This document shows positions 58,995 through 64,000 of a stretch of DNA of 64,000 bases, one piece after another (the stretch's first letter is position 1; each line of letters opens with the position of its first letter). The DNA comes from Eonycteris spelaea (lineage: Eukaryota > Chordata > Mammalia > Chiroptera > Pteropodidae). The notes beneath the pieces were generated by a model, which was given only the letters and a program-made list of their open reading frames with translations, searched no databases and was not told the origin of the DNA. The stretch spans positions 3,968,001 to 4,032,000 of the forward strand of contig PUFA01000105.1 in assembly GCA_003508835.1 (NCBI GenBank). Reading direction: 5' to 3'. The translations under genes and the position numbers were made by a program.

Positions 58995-60153
58995 CATGAC
59001 TGGTGTCCATGCAATTATATCATGTGATATATTACTGGATATTAATAAGTTATTTTCTCAAATTGTTCTGCTTTGATGTGAATTTCAGTTCAAAATAGTT
59101 CTTAAATATATAAGTAGATCCTGAGCTGTCTTCTGTGTGTGGTACCTCTCGGTAATTACAGCTGGTGTCCTTGCTGATGGTTTGGTATCTCTACTGTATT
59201 GATGATTGTATATTTTCAATATTACCCTTGGTCATATAAAGAAAAGGATACTGATTAGAAATCTGTTTGGTTGTTTAAATTGTATAAAGCAAGAAAAATG
59301 CTTTTGTAAAGTATGACTCTTCATTCATGTTTGTGTTTGTATCTTTCTTGACCTACTGTGACAGACACTGTAGGCTGGCTCCCCTGCCTTAATTCTTCAT
59401 TTTACTTGATTGCTTAAGCTTAAGTTAAAAAAAATCTGAGATAAAGATATACGTTATCTATTCCTAAACCTCAACCTTGCCTCTCCACATTGATTTTACA
59501 TACCTTTTGATATAACACTAGTCTTTGATAATATCCTTGTTAGGTGGGCTGACAAGATGTTCTAGACTCAGCTTATATATTTTCTGCCCCATTTACATCC
59601 ATATGTCTTTATTCACACTGGAGAGTCTAGCTTTCAAGAACAGACAGGATAACAGAATTAGAATTTCACATAATTACTCACTACATTTAATAATACCAAT
59701 ACTACTGTAATCATTGATTCAAAAAAGAACAGATATTTGTTCATATATACTCATTTCACCCCATTTTCCGATGATGTAAGAATATCATCGGAACATATAG
59801 ACTGTACATAATAGTTTTTGTCTTAAAACCCTCATTAATTTTGTTACTAAAGGCACATTTTTATTTACTGTTCACAATAAGTCTTTATGTCACTGTCTGC
59901 CTAGTCACTTCATTTCTCCAAAATCTGAGCTCTACTAGGTTTCTCTTCTCAATGTCTATACCTTATATACTTGCAAACCAGTTCAGCTTAATAAAATCTT
60001 TCATTTACATTTCCATCAATCCTAAATATATTTGTTGTGGCACAACACGCTACTATTGAAAACACTGATAACGATTCCAGTGACGTTGTTGTTTTGTTCT
60101 GTGTTTTCATCTTACAAGAGTGATCTGCTCTTTTTACGTGAATGTTTAAATGA
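58995..60153. other. Unassigned AT-rich sequence with one strong hairpin
   Basis: Contains the hairpin at 59766-59793. Frames 59525-59710 and 59841-60059 have no domain. Confidence 0.4.
59766..59793. other. Short perfect inverted repeat (10-bp stem)
   Basis: TTCCGATGAT (59766-59775) is mirrored by ATCATCGGAA (59784-59793). The stem holds a CpG, which is uncommon in this CpG-poor window. The stem can be extended inward by a G-T wobble and a T-A pair. No poly-T terminator or promoter context was seen. Confidence 0.7.
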
Positions 60154-60257
60154 TGTCTCTCTTGCTCTCTCTCTTCCTCTCCCTTTCTCCCTCCCTTCCA
60201 TTATTTTTTCTCCTCCCTCCCCTCCCTCCCATCCTCCTCTACCTCCACCTCCTCCTT
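60154..60257. repeat. CT/CTCC-rich polypyrimidine tract
   Basis: About 100 bases of nearly pure C/T (TCTCTCTTCCTCTCCCTTTC, CTCCCTCCCCTCCCTCCCAT, CCTCCACCTCCTCC). The proline/leucine- and glycine-rich frames on both strands (60032-60268 and 60112-60423) come from this tract. Confidence 0.9.
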
Positions 60258-60329
60258 GTGTGTGTTGAGAAAGGAGGGCGTGGGTAGGAGTTGTCATTTT
60301 GGAAATTATATAGTTGTCTGTGGGCCCCT

Positions 60330-61229
60330 TATACAGAAGTCTTCTGAGGCCAGAACTCGTGAGAAGAGTCCCTGCTCTAGAACTGGGCTTGATAGTGTGA
60401 GTGGAGAGGACACCATCCTGCAAGAGCAGAGGATAAGTGGTGGCACTAAATGCTCAAAAGCAAGATGGATTTAGCAACCTGCAGGGGTCTGAGATGATAA
60501 TCTATAAACGACGGCCTTCCTAGGACATAGTAATTGGCAGCCCCTGGCAATATTACTTATTTATAAAACAAAAAAAAAGCAAGAGTCAGTGAGCAAAATA
60601 CTGATGCCCGCTGCTGTAATGGAAACACAGACCCTTCCAGATAGATTCCAGATCTAACTCATTCTCAGACCTAGAACTCACTGATCGAAAGGGAGGTCAA
60701 ACTCTGGAGGAAGAGCCCTTCAATGTCATCACAAGTGTTTAAAATAAGTATCAGCCCAAGTCTTCCCCAAAGGGACCTAATTTTTTTTTTTTTTATATCA
60801 AAGTTACTGCACTTGAGGAAAAGGGAAACAGGACTCTTCTGAAAGCTGTGGGGTTCAGCTAACACAAAACACCATCATGGCCCCTCTCTATTTATTGTGG
60901 AGACAGAAATAAAGGCCACGTGATAAATGGCATGTGGTTACAAGTCCATCCCCTGGGTGTCTTGTGGATCTGCAGACCAAACTTGTGGTTATTTCTCTAG
61001 TCTATAAGTGCATGGTTGAGATGAACATGGTAGCTTGCAAAACTATCATAACGGTTTTCTGACCCAGGAAATGAAAGCCACCATGGTAAGAAAAGCCAGA
61101 TGGAAGTCTCCAAAACAGGCCCCTCTAGCTAGAGAAGACAGGAAATCGGAATCAGTGCCATGTCCCGTGTGGAATGTCCGAGATTAGTTTCTTAAAGGAT
61201 GCCACGTGCCTAGACTTCATCACGTTTTG
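60330..61229 (+). pseudogene. Possible upstream pol/protease part of an ERV-L-like endogenous retrovirus relic
   Basis: The sequence is unusually balanced in composition for the window and leads without a break into the pol-like section that follows. I infer that it is the upstream part of the same provirus, which would be the protease or early pol region. No intact frame remains: it is full of stops, has a T14 run (60781-60794) and no identifiable LTR at its left. Inference from position and composition, not from a domain match. Confidence 0.35.
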
Positions 61230-62230
61230 TTTAATTCACCAGTGGAATCACTGCAAAAAAACAAATGGGTTTTAACAGAAGACAATGAACTGCCTATATA
61301 TAATGAAGTCGTAATTCCAAAGGTGGCTGCCGTGGTGGGTGTGACATCTTTATTAGAAAAGATTTAATCAGCTCTGGAAATTGGTGTATAGCTAATGATC
61401 TGGGACATGCTATTTTCCATCTCCATTAAGAAAGCAGATCGGAACCAGTATGAATTTAGTGTCTTGCCCCAGAGCTATGATAACTTTTCTTTACATTTTA
61501 AAATAGATCTAAAGGAAGTTTGGCCACCTCGATGTTCCTTAGATCAGAATAGTTCACTCTGTTGGTGACTCCCATTAAGGGGACCTGTCAGATAGGAAGT
61601 AGCAGGTTCTTTCACTTCCCTGGGAAGATTCTGTGTAACAAAGTGTAGAAAGTAAATTTTGGGGTGACTCAGAAACTCGCCACATTGTGGAATCCTTAAA
61701 GGCTTCAATTATCTGAACGTGCCAGAACATTCCCTCAATGGAAGGATACGTTGTTACATTTCATCTTTCCTACCACTAATGGAGAGAAGAGCTCTCTTAG
61801 GCATTTTGGAGTAGAATAGAGCTCTTTTTGGAATACAGCTTGAACATATTTATTAGATGATTCAAGGTTGCCAATTTTTAGTAGACCCAGAGTAAGACAG
61901 TGCTCTGTAGGACGTCCAGGTTCTGGGACAAGCAAATTCTTTCACTCACTCATTTTATGTGATTAAAAGCAAAAGTGCTAGAGGTAAATCAGGATGTTGG
62001 ATGGAGTTTCTGGAAAAAATAATGGGAGAATAGCAGTGACGACTCCTCCATTTCTGGAGACAGTTTGTGATTTATGTAGCAGAAAACCCGCAGAAAGCAG
62101 CAGTTTTTGACATGATCTAAGTCCCGGGAGAGATCACGCACCCTGACCGCAGGTCGGTGGGTGACTATGAGATCAAAGTGGACCCTGGTGAACCTGGTGT
62201 GTCAGACACGACAGATCCTATCTTGGGCAG
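61230..62230 (+). pseudogene. Degraded ERV-L-like retroviral pol (reverse transcriptase region) relic
   Basis: On the plus strand the text follows, at nucleotide level, the reverse-transcriptase and downstream part of ERV-L-class pol as I recall it. Landmarks include AATGAACTGCCTATATATAA, GGTGGCTGCCGTGGTGGGTG and CTTGCCCCAGAGCTATG. Frameshifts and stops occur throughout, so no enzyme can be made. No env, LTR pair or primer-binding site was recognised nearby. The class assignment needs a repeat-library match. Confidence 0.6.
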
Positions 62231-63425
62231 TGTATTTTATTATGGAATCTATTTTATTATGGAAATGGGACCTTTGAAATGGAGTCTAACCGAATGTAGA
62301 GCATACAAGTAAGTGATAGATATAATTACGTGCTTTTGTAGAATAAATAAGTTGCCTGCTAAGGTTCGCATCAGAATGTCAGATAGTCACACTCCCACCT
62401 CCTCACTTCATTCTAGCTCTGAGAGCAAGTCTGAGGGATTTCTTTTTGTTTCTTTTTTCTACTCTTAGGAGAAATTAGGAAAGTAGGTTTCTAAAATAAC
62501 TTTCCTTAGAACCTGAAAGCCTGGGTTTGGGAAGGTGTGAGGTTGGAATAGCAATGTTAAAGCTGGTGAATAAAGGAATATAATAGAGCGGTAAGGGGTA
62601 ATCGATACGGTGTTCCATGGAGTTCATGAAGGAAAGTAGGGTGGTGGTCCTTATTCCTATTTTTCTTCCCCTTAATTTTGCCACTGTTCTGTCACCACCA
62701 ATTAGTCATTGCCTCCTCTCAGGGGTTGTAAATATTGGGTGGAAGGGTTGTTTTGCATTGAGGGCGTAAGTACTTTTTATAACACTGATTATACGGGAGC
62801 ATTCATTTCTGTGCTCAAGTTGAATAAATTGGATGAATAAGAACTCTTGGTTTACAACTTATTCACAACCTGTGGACTGCATACATGAAAGGTAAGTTCT
62901 TTGCGAATATTTTTCAGTATTATGTCTCAAAAACAACTGTGTTTCACGAAAAAGCAAAGAAATATATTCTCTTTGAAGAAGATACTTTCATAAAATAGTG
63001 CTTTATCTACCTTACAGAAAACTGGGATTTACTCCAGACAGATCATTCATCATTTTTCTTGGGCAATGCTAAGAGTTTAAAGAATGGCTAAATTTTGTTT
63101 CACCTGCCTAATGTAACTTTAAAAATATTTCAAGTTATTCAATGTACTTTAAAATTTCCGAGTATTTTAAACTTTAAAAATGTATTTCAGCGTTTATGAA
63201 TCAACAATAATAGCACCTCAGGAAGTTATTGAACTATTTAAATATATTTTGTTTCATAAAATGTCCATTCTTTGCAATTACGAGTTTACTATCTAGTAGC
63301 CAAACGTAATTTAAAAAGTGTTACGTACACATAACTGGAACTCAAGTGTCTGTGGATTACGTGAGCAATATCAACACGAAACCCATGGACATTTGCCTAC
63401 ACCTTGTCATGGAGGTCATTTGTAG
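62231..63425. other. Unassigned sequence between the retroviral relic and the terminal frame
   Basis: May include further decayed provirus but nothing diagnostic was seen. The right half (62,880-63,340) is AT-rich. Confidence 0.35.
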
Positions 63426-63855
63426 CCTTTATATCTCCTCACAAATATCTCTTTATTCTTCTTGTTCAAGGATTTTTTTGGAGCCTTGGGAGGTGTCCCA
63501 TTTGCCTCTTACAAGTATACTTATTTTGCTAGGTGTTATGCTACCAGTCCCTACTGGTTTTGCATTCTTCAGCAGTATGCTACCTGGCAGAAATGGGGCC
63601 ACGCTGAGGACTTCTGTCCTTATCGACATCGGCGCTCAGACACTATCGATGCTACATTAGGAAGCGCAGACTTTGACAAGTGCTGCCACTGCCCTGAGTA
63701 CTAGGGTGTCTTCACTGCTGGTGCTGTGGCTGTTCCCCCTAGTAAACCCCAGAAACGGGTTGAAGTAGTAGGGTTTCCCATGCTGGTTCACTCTACCACT
63801 GGTGAAGTACAGGTGAATGCCTCTCTCTCTTTGGTGAAACATTCTCTCTCTTAGA
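63426..63855 (+). other. Near-open reading frame with one internal stop, unknown nature
   Basis: This frame runs about 142 codons with a single TAG at about 63702-63704. After the stop it reads GVFTAGAVAVPPSKPQKRVE and then VGFPMLVHSTTGEVQV, which has a coding-like composition. It has no ATG at the start (the frame follows an in-frame TAG at 63423) and no domain I recognise. It could be a piece of the same provirus, a processed-pseudogene fragment or chance. Two other frames overlap it. Confidence 0.3.
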
Positions 63856-64000
63856 CTTAGAGAATTTCATAAGAAGTACTTACTGTGTCTTGTCTTAGAT
63901 AGGTTTAAGCAATCTCTCCTATATTTTGTTTTATTTTACTTTATCATTGACCTATTTTCTATAGTTGCCAAGCATGAATCCATTAGGAGTTATGCTGTGA
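63856..64000. other. Unassigned end of window
   Basis: AT-rich, nothing recognised. Confidence 0.4.

Noticed and set aside
63510..63660. Possible dUTPase-like motif region belonging to the ERV-L relic
   Set aside because: Only a vague spacing of proline, arginine and glycine residues; the frame ends at a stop and the following sequence does not continue the fold.
1..64000. Prokaryotic-style genes, operons, ribosome binding sites, phage or plasmid modules
   Set aside because: Frame density, composition and the abundance of mammalian LINE, MIR and hAT relics rule out a prokaryotic or viral genome.

Overview
This window looks like AT-rich, gene-poor mammalian nuclear DNA, either intergenic or the inside of a very large intron. 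No protein-coding gene, tRNA, rRNA or CpG island could be supported. The open frames present are short, mostly overlap on both strands, start at arbitrary codons and show no recognisable domain. Those with an explanation lie in microsatellites, LINE remnants or an old endogenous retrovirus. What can be read is almost entirely transposable-element debris and simple repeats in unassigned, probably single-copy sequence.

The organism is a placental mammal, probably a laurasiatherian. MIR, L2, L1, hAT and ERV-L-like relics are all present. One kind of L1 3' end (44795-44955 on +, 38567-38710 on -) ends in a CACCCCAATAAATTTAAT-type tail that I associate with bats. A second kind (6980-7064, 13541-13820 and 15175-15707 on +; 53693-53782 on -) ends in an ACACCTGAAACTAATAT-type tail that is widespread in Laurasiatheria. 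Bat is therefore my best guess, but it rests on recall of repeat types and not on a search. No tRNA- or 7SL-derived SINE was noticed anywhere in the 64 kb.

Layout. 1-15 kb: a (GGAT)n/(GA)22 compound microsatellite, an old MER-like repeat, three L1 3' ends, a 39-bp tandem duplication, a 700-bp old repeat carrying a TA-rich expansion, and an L2. 15-28 kb: one L1 3' end, then mostly unassigned sequence with microsatellites and one MIR. 28-36 kb: two long L2 relics in opposite orientation, two MIRs and an L1 3' UTR. 36-45 kb: a 5'-inverted (twin-primed) L1 beside an older L1, an L2-like trace, a hAT fragment and a bat-type L1 tail. 45-53 kb: a second copy of the 10.8-kb repeat family in the other orientation, a roughly 290-bp TTCC tract, L2 and MIR relics, and TA tracts. 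53-64 kb: an L1 tail, a 212-bp sequence present twice 1.8 kb apart, a clean short hAT-type element with an 8-bp target-site duplication, and a degraded ERV-L-like pol remnant followed by a near-open frame of unknown nature.

There is no set of genes working together here. The most informative items are structural: the dispersed 212-bp duplication, the twin-primed L1, the hAT insertion with its intact target duplication, and the retroviral relic at the right end. Repeat family names were given from recalled consensus features and need a repeat-library search to confirm.
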